Shown piece after piece: positions 9,201 to 16,394 of a stretch of DNA of 64,000 nt. Each line of letters begins with the position of its first letter. Within the stretch, counting starts at the first letter, position 1. The notes beneath the pieces are model-generated. The model did no database searches, had not been told where the DNA came from, and was given only the letters and a program-made list of their open reading frames with translations. The DNA lies in NCBI GenBank assembly GCA_000703065.1, contig JNLK01000001.1, forward strand, positions 2,440,001 through 2,504,000, given 5' to 3'. The position numbers and the translations under genes were made by a program. The DNA is from Lachnospiraceae bacterium AC2029. GTDB taxonomy: Bacteria; Bacillota; Clostridia; Lachnospirales; Lachnospiraceae.

Positions 9201-9805
9201 ATCCGCTGGATGAGTATAAGGAGTTGATGGACCGGTGTTCCACCGCCAGCACCCTGGACTTTGTTCCGGAGGAGGAGACCGGACAGACCACGGCACATGA
9301 TAACGGGAACTATACCCTGTGCGGTCTGGTAGAGCAGATCACGGTGAAAATGACCCGCAACAACGAGGCAATGGCCTTCGTGACGCTGGAGGATCTCTTC
9401 GGCCAGATCGAGGTGGTGGTATTCCCGAAGGTGTATGACAGCTGCAGGATGCTGCTGGAGAAGAACAAGGGGATCATCGTGCGGGGACGGGCGTCCATTT
9501 CCGAAGAGGAGGGCAAGCTCCTGGCTTCGGAGATCAAAACCTTTGATTCCGAAATGCAGAAGCTGGAGGATGAGAAGAAGCAGTTGTGGATCCTGCTCCC
9601 GAATATGGAGGAGCTGCATAATGCAAGGGCCCAGCTGGATGCGATCCTGAAGGAGCATCCGGGTTCCAGCGGAGTCTTCATCCAGTTGAAGGAAGAGAAG
9701 AAGGGGCTGGCGTCCCGGAGCCGTGTGCATGTGGATGACAGTCTGCTTTCCAAGCTGAAGCTGGAGTACGGTGCGAATTCCGTGCTGGTGCGGGAAGGGA
9801 AGTAG
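6278..9805 (+). CDS. dnaE: DNA polymerase III subunit alpha
   Basis: A 1175-residue replicative polymerase of the DnaE type. The N-terminal PHP domain begins HLHVHTEYSLLDG. The palm carries the catalytic aspartates in PDIDVDFADERR, and the fingers and beta-binding helix-hairpin-helix region follow. An OB fold (about 1010-1100, GNYTLCGLVEQI to VVVFPKVYD) closes the protein. Length and domain order fit DnaE1/DnaE3 rather than PolC, since no exonuclease domain is inserted in PHP. GAAAGAAGG stands upstream of the ATG. The methyltransferase gene follows after 16 bases. Confidence 0.97.
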   Translation: MGVTPSNEQLNQEETAAKDRIPFAHLHVHTEYSLLDGSAKIKPLVKRAKELGFDSLAITDHGVMYGVIDFYKACRNEGIKPIIGCEVYVAPGSRFDREASKSDDRYYHLILLAENDEGYRNLSKIVSKGFTEGFYYKPRVDREVLEEYHEGLICLSACLQGEVAVNLRRGLYEEAVKTALWYRDTFGPENYFLEIQDHGLELDGMVNQGVMRISEETGIPLVCTNDSHYIYAEDWEAHDILLCIQTNRKVQEEDRMRYTGGQYYLKTAEEMAKLFPYAPQALANTQKIAERCNVNIVFGEHKIPRFDVPEGYTAESYLRELCETGLAERYDPVTPELTERLNYELSVITDMGFVDYFLIVWDFIKYARSIGIVVGPGRGSAAGSIVSYALRITNIDPIRYDLLFERFLNPERVTMPDIDVDFADERRQEVIDYVTRKYGEEMVVQIVTFGTLAARNCIRDVGRALDIPYKTCDLVAKSIPMELGMTIGLALEKSADFRKFYEENEDVKYLVDMARQLEGLPRHASMHAAGVVIGREPIVDYVPLCKNSDAVTTQYNMTTIEELGLLKMDFLGIRTLTVIQNAARSVKERLGIELDMDHLDMDDPKVYEMIAEGKTDGVFQLESSGMRSFMRELKPRNMEDVIAGISLYRPGPMDFIPQYVKAQSHPEEVTYDTPLLEDILKPTYGCIVYQEQVMQIVMKLAGYSLGRSDLVRRAMSKKKADVMAKEREYFVYGNEELGVPGCIRNGVDEATANKIFDEMAAFASYAFNKSHAAAYAVVAYETAYLRCYYPLDFMAALLTSVRANSAKLAGYIEAVKRMGIRMLPPDVNLGRGEFSVDQGGIRYGMSAIRSVGDSVVEEILREREANGPFQDLTDFIRRLSNREANKRTIESFIFAGAFDSFGQNRRQMNLMYPEIVEQVTAEKKRSMTGQMSLMDFLGEEEMEKTKITFPNMPEFPKEEILEKEKEVLGIYVSGHPLDEYKELMDRCSTASTLDFVPEEETGQTTAHDNGNYTLCGLVEQITVKMTRNNEAMAFVTLEDLFGQIEVVVFPKVYDSCRMLLEKNKGIIVRGRASISEEEGKLLASEIKTFDSEMQKLEDEKKQLWILLPNMEELHNARAQLDAILKEHPGSSGVFIQLKEEKKGLASRSRVHVDDSLLSKLKLEYGANSVLVREGK

Positions 9806-9821
9806 TTATTGAGGACAGGGA

Positions 9822-10619
9822 ATGATTTCATCACTTACAAACGATAAGATCAAATATGTGGAGAAGCTGAAGAAGAAGGCTTCCTTCCGGCGGGAGGAGA
9901 GCTGCTTTGTGGTGGAAGGGATCCGGATGATCCGGGAGGTTCCGGAGAAGCTGCGGAGACAGCTGTATGTGACGGAGGCCGCACGGGAGCAGTATCCGGA
10001 GCTGGATGGCTGGTGTGAAGCGGTGGAGACCGTAACGGAGGCGGTTCTCCGGAAGCTTTCCGACACGGAGACGCCCCAGGGTATGCTGGCGGTGGTGGCC
10101 ATGCCGGGGAGGCAGTCCGGCTCTGCCGGTCAGTCGGCACAGGCCGACGGTACGCCCCTTTATCTGGTGCTGGACGGGCTCCAGGATCCGGGAAATGTGG
10201 GAACCCTGATCCGTACGGCAGAGGCAGTGGGTGCCACGGAAGTGCTGATCAGCCGGAACTCTGCAGATCCATACAGCCCGAAGGTGGTCCGCAGTACCAT
10301 GGGAACCATATTCCGTGTACCTGTCCGGATCTGCGAGGATCTTCCCGGGGCGATCCGGGATCTGCAGAAGAACGGAGTGGTTGTCTACGGAACGCATCTG
10401 TCCGGCGAGGAATTCTACGCAGCAGACCTGACCGGCCCCATCGCATTTCTGATCGGAAATGAGGGCAACGGCCTGACGGAGGAGGTGGCGGCAACTGCCG
10501 ACCGGCTGCTCCGCATTCCCATGGAGGGGCAGGTGGAATCCCTGAATGCGGCAGTCAGCGGCTCCGTGGTGGCCTATGAGGCGTATAGACAGCGACATGT
10601 ACAAAATAGTAATATATGA
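9822..10619 (+). CDS. TrmH/SpoU family RNA 2'-O-methyltransferase
   Basis: A 265-residue protein with an N-terminal L30e-like RNA-binding domain (SpoU_sub_bind, about 1-95) and a C-terminal SPOUT knot. The three SpoU motifs are visible: LDGLQDPGNVGTLIRTAEA, FLIGNEGNGL and IPMEGQVESLNAAVSGSV. These bind SAM and methylate ribose in rRNA or tRNA. The exact target cannot be read from sequence (RlmB-, TsnR- and YsgA-like proteins all fit). It follows dnaE closely and ends at a strong terminator. Confidence 0.93.
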   Translation: MISSLTNDKIKYVEKLKKKASFRREESCFVVEGIRMIREVPEKLRRQLYVTEAAREQYPELDGWCEAVETVTEAVLRKLSDTETPQGMLAVVAMPGRQSGSAGQSAQADGTPLYLVLDGLQDPGNVGTLIRTAEAVGATEVLISRNSADPYSPKVVRSTMGTIFRVPVRICEDLPGAIRDLQKNGVVVYGTHLSGEEFYAADLTGPIAFLIGNEGNGLTEEVAATADRLLRIPMEGQVESLNAAVSGSVVAYEAYRQRHVQNSNI

Positions 10620-10629
10620 TCAAAATGAA

Positions 10630-10678
10630 AAAACGGTTCGGTTTCGCACCATCGGGTGGAAAACGAACCGTTTTCTGT
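10630..10678. terminator. Bidirectional terminator between convergent genes
   Basis: An 11-base perfect stem pairs AAAACGGTTCG (10630-10640) with CGAACCGTTTT (10664-10674). T-rich tails occur on both strands, serving the methyltransferase gene on the plus strand and the AraC gene on the minus strand. Confidence 0.85.
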
Positions 10679-10752
10679 TGTACCGGAGATAGGAAGCTAT
10701 CCCCACCGGCCTGAGAGATCCTGTCATATGCGGATTCCCTGGAGGGATCGGA

Positions 10753-11685
10753 TCACTCTGCACCGGCGGCTGTGTCTCCGGTCATTTCGATCTGCCTTGC
10801 GGGGATCGCCCACTGCTTCCGGTACTCCCGGGGGGAACAGTCGAAGAACTTCCGGAAGGTCTCAGCCATGTAGCTGGCCCCGTTAAAGCCGGTGAGGGAT
10901 GCGATCTCCGTCAGAGACTTGGAACTGGAACGGAGGTATTCCGCAACCTTCCTGCAGCGGAGATGCATGAGGTAGCTGATGGGCGATTCGCCGACGTACT
11001 GGTGGAAGAGTGCGTTACAGAGGGACTTGCTTATGTTGGCTCTGGCTGCGATCTCGGCCAGCGATACATTTCCGGTGTAGGAGGAGGAGATATAGGCCAT
11101 CATGGATTTGAAGAGCTGCATCCGGGGGTCGAAGGCCCCCTCCTCCTCGCTGGGAAGGTAATGACTGGCCTGCTTTCTGATATACTCCCAAAGCTGGAAG
11201 AAATGCATGGTGATCTGAAAGGCGTCGTGCCGGATGTCGGGCAGCTTCTTCATCAGTTTGAAGACATCCCTGGCATACTCATTCAGTCCGTGGAATTTGA
11301 GGTACGGAAGATCCGGATTATCAATGATGGGCCGTACGTACTGCATTTCCACTGCCACGGAGGACATGAGGATGCTGGGATGGAGCACGCAGATCACATA
11401 GCGCACGTCCTGCGGATAGATGCTGAAATGGATCTGGTTGGAATTCACCATGATGGTGTCTCCCGCATCCAGCGGGATCTCCCGCCCGTTTACGGAGTAG
11501 GACATGGAGCCCTCCTTCACGGCGATCAGCTCTATATCCTCATGGAAATGGGGCACCTTCTCCCAGGTGACCCTGGGTTTTCCCCAGCCGTCATAGATAT
11601 AAGAAGGAAAGGCCGGATTGTCATAATTGACGATCTCCGACCCGTCATCTCTCTTTACGATCAGTCCCATAGCTTCGCGGTTCAT
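10753..11685 (-). CDS. AraC family transcriptional regulator (cupin + HTH)
   Basis: 310 residues. The N-terminal cupin-like sensor domain has the metal- or ligand-pocket pattern PHFHEDIELI followed by GDTIMVNSNQIH. The C-terminal AraC/XylS domain (about 200-300) carries two helix-turn-helix units: SLAEIAARANISKSLCNALF and SLTEIASLTGFNGASYMAETF. Such proteins usually activate genes for sugar uptake or use. It is divergent from the ABC exporter at 11948, and an inverted repeat in the shared region may be its operator, so control of the exporter is an inference. Confidence 0.92.
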   Translation of the reverse strand: MNREAMGLIVKRDDGSEIVNYDNPAFPSYIYDGWGKPRVTWEKVPHFHEDIELIAVKEGSMSYSVNGREIPLDAGDTIMVNSNQIHFSIYPQDVRYVICVLHPSILMSSVAVEMQYVRPIIDNPDLPYLKFHGLNEYARDVFKLMKKLPDIRHDAFQITMHFFQLWEYIRKQASHYLPSEEEGAFDPRMQLFKSMMAYISSSYTGNVSLAEIAARANISKSLCNALFHQYVGESPISYLMHLRCRKVAEYLRSSSKSLTEIASLTGFNGASYMAETFRKFFDCSPREYRKQWAIPARQIEMTGDTAAGAE

Positions 11686-11810
11686 AGGCGGATCCTCTCA
11701 TTCTGAAACAGAAAAAACAAATATTTTAATACTTATCCAAATATCTTTATCTTCCATAAAACCATAACTATATTCCATATGCAAGAAATATTGTTATGAA
11801 AATGTAGCAT

Positions 11811-11834
11811 TAGATGGGTAGTATTTCCCATCTA
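11811..11834. promoter_or_regulatory. Inverted repeat, candidate operator between AraC gene and exporter
   Basis: Perfect eight-base arms TAGATGGG (11811-11818) and CCCATCTA (11827-11834) flank an eight-base spacer. It covers the place where a -35 element would be for the TATACT at 11842-11847. The 262-base intergenic region is otherwise A/T-rich without other clear elements. Confidence 0.5.
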
Positions 11835-11841
11835 CATACAA

Positions 11842-11847
11842 TATACT
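11842..11847 (+). promoter_or_regulatory. Candidate -10 element for the ABC exporter operon
   Basis: TATACT stands about 100 bases before the start at 11948. The hexamer 17 bases upstream (TAGTAT) is a poor -35 and lies in the inverted repeat, as expected for a regulated promoter. Confidence 0.45.
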
Positions 11848-11947
11848 TGTATTCGTAAAGAAAAGCAAGAGGTTTTTATCGGATAGTTTTTCCGAGATCC
11901 GGAGGTATTCAGGGGAATATCTTCAAAGGTAAGTTAGGAGGGAGACC

Positions 11948-13033
11948 ATGGCTGAAAAAGTGATCATCATGAAGAATGTCTGCAAGGACTTTAAGGTTCT
12001 GAACCGTCACGAGGGTTTGAAGGGGAGCCTGAAGGATCTGTTCTCCAGAGATTACAAGATCGTCTCTGCGGTAAACAACGTTTCGCTGGAGATCGAGAAG
12101 GGCGAGATCGTAGGATATCTGGGACCCAACGGTGCGGGCAAGTCCACAACCATCAAAATGATGACGGGTGTTCTGGAGCCCACCAGAGGAGAGATCCTGG
12201 TGGACGGAACGGTTCCGTATAAGAACCGGACGAAGAACGCAGAGAAGATCGGCGTTGTCTTCGGACAGCGGTCACAGCTCTGGTGGGCCCTGCCGCTGAT
12301 CGAGTCCCTGAAGCTTCTGAAGGATATTTACATGATCCCGGACCAGGACTATAAGAATATGCTGGATCTCTACCGGTCGCTGGTGGATATTGAGGATCTG
12401 CTGCATAAGCCGGTACGGCAGATGTCGCTGGGACAGAGAACCCTGAGTGATATCCTGGCTGCGTTCCTGCACAATCCCAAGATCGTATATCTGGATGAGC
12501 CCACCATCGGTCTGGATGTTTCCATGAAGTCGAAGATCCGTACCCTGATCCACGCGCTGAATCAGGAGAAGGGAACGACCGTCATCCTGACGACCCATGA
12601 TATGGGTGACGTGGATGCACTCTGCCGCAGGATCGTCATCATCGACCACGGCAAGATGCTCTACGACAACGATATCGAGCATCTGAAGAAATTCTTCGGA
12701 TCCTACAGAACCCTGAAGCTTCGTCTCGCGGGAGATATGAAGAAGCAGAAGGAACAGATCGAGACCGAGCTTCCCATGTGCTCTGTGGGGATGACGGAGG
12801 ATGAGGACTGGATCACCATCCTTGTGGATGAGGAGAAGCGAAAGGTGATGGATGTCCTGAATCAGATCCAGAATTCCTACAAGGTTCGTGATATGCAGCT
12901 GGAGGAGATTTCCACGGAGGATGTTATCCGGAAGATCTATGAGGATTCGGCTGCAGAACGTGAGAAGGCCAAAAACAGTGCGTCTCCGGACGGAAAGTCT
13001 TCGGAGGCTCCGGAAGGAGGCGGTGTGGCGTGA
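11948..13033 (+). CDS. ABC-2 exporter, ATP-binding protein
   Basis: A 361-residue ATPase. Walker A is GPNGAGKSTT (near residue 57), the signature is the variant MSLGQRTLSDI, and Walker B is IVYLDEPTIGLD, followed by a switch His in TTHDMGD. The variant signature is typical of the NatA-like subgroup paired with two DUF990-type (ABC-2) permeases, annotated in other genomes as viologen or daunorubicin-type exporters. A charged Ser/Glu-rich tail is at the C-terminus. GGAGGG precedes the ATG. The next gene overlaps its stop codon (GTGA). The exported substrate is unknown. Confidence 0.93.
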   Translation: MAEKVIIMKNVCKDFKVLNRHEGLKGSLKDLFSRDYKIVSAVNNVSLEIEKGEIVGYLGPNGAGKSTTIKMMTGVLEPTRGEILVDGTVPYKNRTKNAEKIGVVFGQRSQLWWALPLIESLKLLKDIYMIPDQDYKNMLDLYRSLVDIEDLLHKPVRQMSLGQRTLSDILAAFLHNPKIVYLDEPTIGLDVSMKSKIRTLIHALNQEKGTTVILTTHDMGDVDALCRRIVIIDHGKMLYDNDIEHLKKFFGSYRTLKLRLAGDMKKQKEQIETELPMCSVGMTEDEDWITILVDEEKRKVMDVLNQIQNSYKVRDMQLEEISTEDVIRKIYEDSAAEREKAKNSASPDGKSSEAPEGGGVA

Positions 13034-13830
13034 GACTCAGAAAATACGCAACCTTTCTTCGTGCAGGGCTGATCGAGATGGTACAGTACCGCCTGTCCCT
13101 GTTCATCATGGTGGTGGGCAATATGCTGTATCTGATCCTGATCTACTTCCTGTGGAAGGCAATTTATGCTTCGGCCGGAACGGACCGGGTGAACGGAATG
13201 ACCTTCTCGGACACCCTGATCTATCTGGTGCTGGCCACGGCCATGTTCACCTTTATGGAAATGTACTCCGTATGGGAGATCGGGCGTGATATCCAGAGCG
13301 GTAAGATGGTTCTGAACCTGCTGAAGCCCATGAAATACCGGAGCTATCTGTTCTGGTCCTATTCGGGGACGCTGGTGGCACATTTTCTTGTGACCTTCCT
13401 GCCGACCCTGATCATTGTAAAAATAGTAACGGGAGATGCGATCCCCCTTGGCTGGAACCTGCTGCTGTTCCTTGGCTCGGCGCTGATGGCGGTGGTGATC
13501 AATTACTATATCGACTTCATCGTCGGAACGATATGTATCTTCACGGAGTCGATCTGGGGGATCAATATCATGAAGCAGGTGATCGTGCTGCTCTTATCGG
13601 GAGCGACAATCCCCGTGGCCTTCTTCCCGGAGGGGCTGAAGACTGTGGTGTACTTCCTGCCCTTCCAGTCCATCTATAATACGCCGCTGACCATCCTGAT
13701 CGGTAAGGAACCGCCGGAGAATGTGCTCTGGATGATGGGGCTTCAGCTCTTCTGGTGTATCTTCCTTGGCGTGGCGAGCCGGCTCTTCTGGAACCACTCG
13801 ATCCGCAGGATCACGGTGAATGGAGGTTGA
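13030..13830 (+). CDS. ABC-2 family transporter permease (DUF990-type)
   Basis: A 266-residue integral membrane protein with about six hydrophobic segments, typical of the ABC-2 family first permease. The start is a GTG whose last two bases begin the stop codon of the ATPase gene, so translation is coupled. A conserved cytoplasmic SGKMVLNLLKPMKYRSYLF stretch follows the second helix pair, as is usual for the coupling region of this family. It likely forms a heterodimer with the next gene product. Confidence 0.88.
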   Translation: MRLRKYATFLRAGLIEMVQYRLSLFIMVVGNMLYLILIYFLWKAIYASAGTDRVNGMTFSDTLIYLVLATAMFTFMEMYSVWEIGRDIQSGKMVLNLLKPMKYRSYLFWSYSGTLVAHFLVTFLPTLIIVKIVTGDAIPLGWNLLLFLGSALMAVVINYYIDFIVGTICIFTESIWGINIMKQVIVLLLSGATIPVAFFPEGLKTVVYFLPFQSIYNTPLTILIGKEPPENVLWMMGLQLFWCIFLGVASRLFWNHSIRRITVNGG

Positions 13831-13834
13831 TGCT

Positions 13835-14683
13835 ATGAGTAATAATAATGAGGCTTTGGCGGTTACCCGGGAGCCTGTGGTCCACAAAAGGGGACTCAGG
13901 TTCTACCTGCGGATCTACCGCAAGATCCTGGTACAGGATCTGAAGAGTAAAATGAGCTACCGTTCGGACTTCATCATTTCCACCATCGGAATGATCGCAA
14001 CGAACATCACCGGGTTTGTCAGCTTCTGGATCCTGTTCCGCAATTTCCCGTCCATCAACGGCTGGGATTATTATGAAATGCTGTTCCTGTACGGATTTTC
14101 ACTGGTATCCCTGACTCCGGTGCAGTGTCTTTTTGATAACAACTGGAGCCTTCGCATGAATGTGTATTCCGGTGACTTCATCAAGTACTGCTTCCGTCCC
14201 ATCAATCTGTTCTTCTACTATCAGTCGGAGGTCTTTGATGTGAAGGGGCTGGGACAGCTGGCCTTCGGAATCGGTACCATTGCCTACGCATGGGCGCATA
14301 TGTCGCTGCCCTTTACCTTCTGGGCGCTGTGTCAGCTGATCGTATTCCTGATCACGGCGTCGCTGATCATGATCGCCATGCAGAATGCGGCGGCGGCGAC
14401 CTGCTTCTGGCTGACGAATTCCTTCTTCATCCTGGATCTGGCTCTGAAGATGAAGGATTTTGCGAAGTACCCGATCACCATTTTCAATTCGGTGTTCCGG
14501 TTCATCTTCACATTTATCCTGCCCATCGCGTTCATCGCGTACTATCCGAGCCTTGTGATCCTTCGGCCGGATGAGATTCCGGTACTTACCTGGCTTTCGC
14601 CGGTGATCGGTATCATTTTCTTCCTGCTGAGCGTAAAGTTCTGGATGTACGGTGCAAGAAAGTACAACGGAACCGGATCGTAA
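13835..14683 (+). CDS. ABC-2 family transporter permease, second subunit
   Basis: 282 residues, about six membrane segments, related in layout to the preceding permease (coupling stretch YSGDFIKYCFRPINLFFY). The ATG at 13820 is in frame but lies in the previous gene. ATG 13835 is preferred because GGAGG, itself part of the upstream gene's end, lies eight bases before it. Three-gene cassettes of this type (ATPase, permease, permease) are common in Clostridia and Bacilli. Confidence 0.87.
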   Translation: MSNNNEALAVTREPVVHKRGLRFYLRIYRKILVQDLKSKMSYRSDFIISTIGMIATNITGFVSFWILFRNFPSINGWDYYEMLFLYGFSLVSLTPVQCLFDNNWSLRMNVYSGDFIKYCFRPINLFFYYQSEVFDVKGLGQLAFGIGTIAYAWAHMSLPFTFWALCQLIVFLITASLIMIAMQNAAAATCFWLTNSFFILDLALKMKDFAKYPITIFNSVFRFIFTFILPIAFIAYYPSLVILRPDEIPVLTWLSPVIGIIFFLLSVKFWMYGARKYNGTGS

Positions 14684-14697
14684 CCAGAGATAACCGT

Positions 14698-14800
14698 GAG
14701 CGTGTGGCGCTGCGGATACCGCCACATGCTCCTCCCTCCTGTAAGACTCCCGCGTGGTTAGACAATTTCCCGGAATTGTCCAATCACGCGGGATTTTTTT
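14698..14800 (+). terminator. Tandem hairpins ending in a strong terminator
   Basis: A first hairpin (14698-14731, 12-base arms with one mismatch, no T-run) is followed by a second with arms TCCCGCGTG (14748-14756) and CACGCGGGA (14785-14793), a further inner stem, and TTTTTTT at 14794-14800. The second is a textbook Rho-independent terminator for the exporter operon. Confidence 0.88.
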
Positions 14801-14817
14801 ACATTTTTAGAAAATGT
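14801..14817. promoter_or_regulatory. Palindrome upstream of the BlaI-like gene, candidate operator
   Basis: ACATTTT-TAG-AAAATGT is a perfect palindrome about 75 bases before the start codon. A TAGAAT -10 candidate follows in the same leader. BlaI/MecI proteins bind A/T-rich ACA..TGT dyads, so autoregulation is plausible but unproven. Confidence 0.4.
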
Positions 14818-14890
14818 CTATATGAAAATAAGGAAAAACAGGTAGAATAGATAGTACATACCAGATCAAAAAGGAAGGACTGATCGAACC

Positions 14891-15271
14891 ATGTATGAAA
14901 GATGTGCTTTATCCGAATGCGAAATGGTGACCATGCGATGTGTATGGAACCTCGGAAATAATGCCACCGCCTTCAATGTGATCAATATGCTGGCGGAAGA
15001 CTACGGAATGGTCTACAAGGAGACCACGGTATATACGTTCCTGAAGAAGCTGAAGGAGAAAGGATTCATAGACACGATCCGACGGGGCGTGACCTATTAT
15101 ATCCCGAAGATCTCCGAGGAGGTCTTCCAGAAGGAGATGGCGAAGAAGCTGCTGAACTTTTGGTACAACGGGGATACCGCCAAAGCGGTGGAGGCAGTTG
15201 TGGAGGGCGAGAAGCTTTCCCGAAAGGACGCCAAGCGCATCCGGGAAGCGTTGAAACAGGCGAATGAATGA
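14891..15271 (+). CDS. BlaI/MecI/CopY family transcriptional repressor
   Basis: 126 residues with the family's winged helix: LSECEMVTMRCVW, ETTVYTFLKKLKEKGFI as recognition region and the wing RRGVTYYIPKISEEVF, then a C-terminal dimerisation helix bundle. In resistance operons such repressors are cut by a BlaR/MecR sensor protease. No such protease gene is adjacent, so the induction route here is unknown. The gene is monocistronic, bounded by terminators on both sides. Confidence 0.93.
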   Translation: MYERCALSECEMVTMRCVWNLGNNATAFNVINMLAEDYGMVYKETTVYTFLKKLKEKGFIDTIRRGVTYYIPKISEEVFQKEMAKKLLNFWYNGDTAKAVEAVVEGEKLSRKDAKRIREALKQANE

Positions 15272-15280
15272 GTTATAATT

Positions 15281-15325
15281 TGCGGGAGTGATAGCTGTCA
15301 AGGCAGGTGTCGCTCCCGCATTTTT
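15281..15325 (+). terminator. Terminator after the BlaI-like gene
   Basis: TGCGGGAG (15281-15288) pairs with CTCCCGCA (15313-15320), followed by TTTTTCTT. Confidence 0.82.
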
Positions 15326-15356
15326 CTTGTATGACCGGGTCATTTAGGAGGTAATC

Positions 15357-15809
15357 ATGTCAGAATCTGGGAAGTTAAAAAAGACATTTGTCATTCTGGC
15401 GCTCACCGGCTTTCTAAGCGGGTTGCTGATCGAACTGATCATTTATTTGTGTGTGTCATCAACAGAGGCAATTTTAGAAAACAAATGGAAGCTGATTCTG
15501 GGGCTACTCGGATCGGGACTATACGGAGCGGTAGCCATGGGCGGGTCGATAGTATATCACATTGAAAGCTGGGGACTGTGGCGCGCTACGATTACGCATT
15601 ATCTGCTGACCCTGGTTTCATTTCTGATCACAAACGCTTTACTGGGATGGTTCAGCTCGAACATCCTGGTATGGATTCTCATTGGCTTTACGGTATTATA
15701 TCTGATCATCTGGCTTGTGGAGGGATTGATCTGGTCTCGAAGGATTAAAAAAATGAATCAGGATCTGGAGAAGATGATCCAGAAGGAAGAGGAGGATGAG
15801 CATCTATGA
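15357..15809 (+). CDS. DUF3021 family membrane protein
   Basis: 150 residues with four membrane helices (roughly 9-31, 44-64, 78-99, 103-125) and a short charged tail ending EEEDEHL. It matches DUF3021, which in Firmicutes is nearly always encoded beside a stand-alone LytTR regulator and is thought to control it at the membrane. Here it precedes the LytTR gene and overlaps it by ATGA; the reverse order is more common. TAGGAGG stands upstream of the ATG. No promoter was recognised between the terminator ending at 15325 and the start. Confidence 0.85.
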   Translation: MSESGKLKKTFVILALTGFLSGLLIELIIYLCVSSTEAILENKWKLILGLLGSGLYGAVAMGGSIVYHIESWGLWRATITHYLLTLVSFLITNALLGWFSSNILVWILIGFTVLYLIIWLVEGLIWSRRIKKMNQDLEKMIQKEEEDEHL

Positions 15810-16276
15810 AAAATGCCGTGGATATAGATGTGGTCCTCGATGAAAGGTATGTTGATCCGAAGATTGTTATCCACACCAGAGAAAGAACGGAACAGATTGA
15901 GAGTATCATAGAAGCTATTGAAAAGACCGTGGAAAGTGAGTATCCGAGGATTCCTGTGTCCAAGGAGGATGGAATGATACTTCTGTCCCAGAGGGAGATC
16001 GTCAGAGTACACACTCAGGGGCGCAAGGTTATGCTGGAAACGGAGAAGGATAGCTATAATGTCAACAGGACTCTGGCTGCGGTGGAGGAAATGCTCTGTA
16101 AGGATCGTTTTATCCGGATTTCCCAGTCGGAGATCATCAATCTTTATAAGGTTAAGCGGTTTGAGTTTCGTATCGCGGGGACTGTGGGAATCGAGTTTGA
16201 AAATGGTGTTAAGACGTGGGCGGCCAGAAGCAGGGTAAAGGAGATTAAAAAGGCGCTGAACAGAAACAGGGAGTAA
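15806..16276 (+). CDS. LytTR DNA-binding domain regulator
   Basis: 156 residues without a receiver domain. The first 50 residues are a short N-terminal part, followed by a complete LytTR domain (about 55-152): MILLSQREIVRVHTQGRKV, then DRFIRISQSEIINLYKV and FENGVKTWAARSRVKEIK. LytTR proteins bind two 9-base direct repeats about one and a half to two turns apart. Such a pair lies 15 bases downstream of this gene, before the cell-wall-binding protein gene, making that gene the likely target. Confidence 0.92.
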   Translation: MKNAVDIDVVLDERYVDPKIVIHTRERTEQIESIIEAIEKTVESEYPRIPVSKEDGMILLSQREIVRVHTQGRKVMLETEKDSYNVNRTLAAVEEMLCKDRFIRISQSEIINLYKVKRFEFRIAGTVGIEFENGVKTWAARSRVKEIKKALNRNRE

Positions 16277-16290
16277 GAGATATTAATATA

Positions 16291-16320
16291 ACCGAATACA
16301 CACGAAAAATGACCGAATAC
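16291..16320 (+). promoter_or_regulatory. LytTR-type direct repeat, candidate activator site
   Basis: ACCGAATAC at 16291-16299 and again at 16312-16320, identical, with a 12-base spacer (21 bases start to start). This is the layout bound by LytTR domains. It lies just upstream of a possible TTGCCG -35 (16325-16330) and an A/T-rich -10 region before the gene at 16395. Confidence 0.6.
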
Positions 16321-16394
16321 CGGTTTGCCGGGGCATAATAATGCTATATTTGTTAAAATAATAGCATATATATTTTATGAGGAGGTACGTGTGT

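Noticed and set aside
5900-9730. A 1276-codon open frame on the minus strand opposite dnaE
   Set aside because: The plus strand encodes an unmistakable DNA polymerase. The antisense frame is His/Leu/Gln-rich with no recognisable domain, a result of codon bias.
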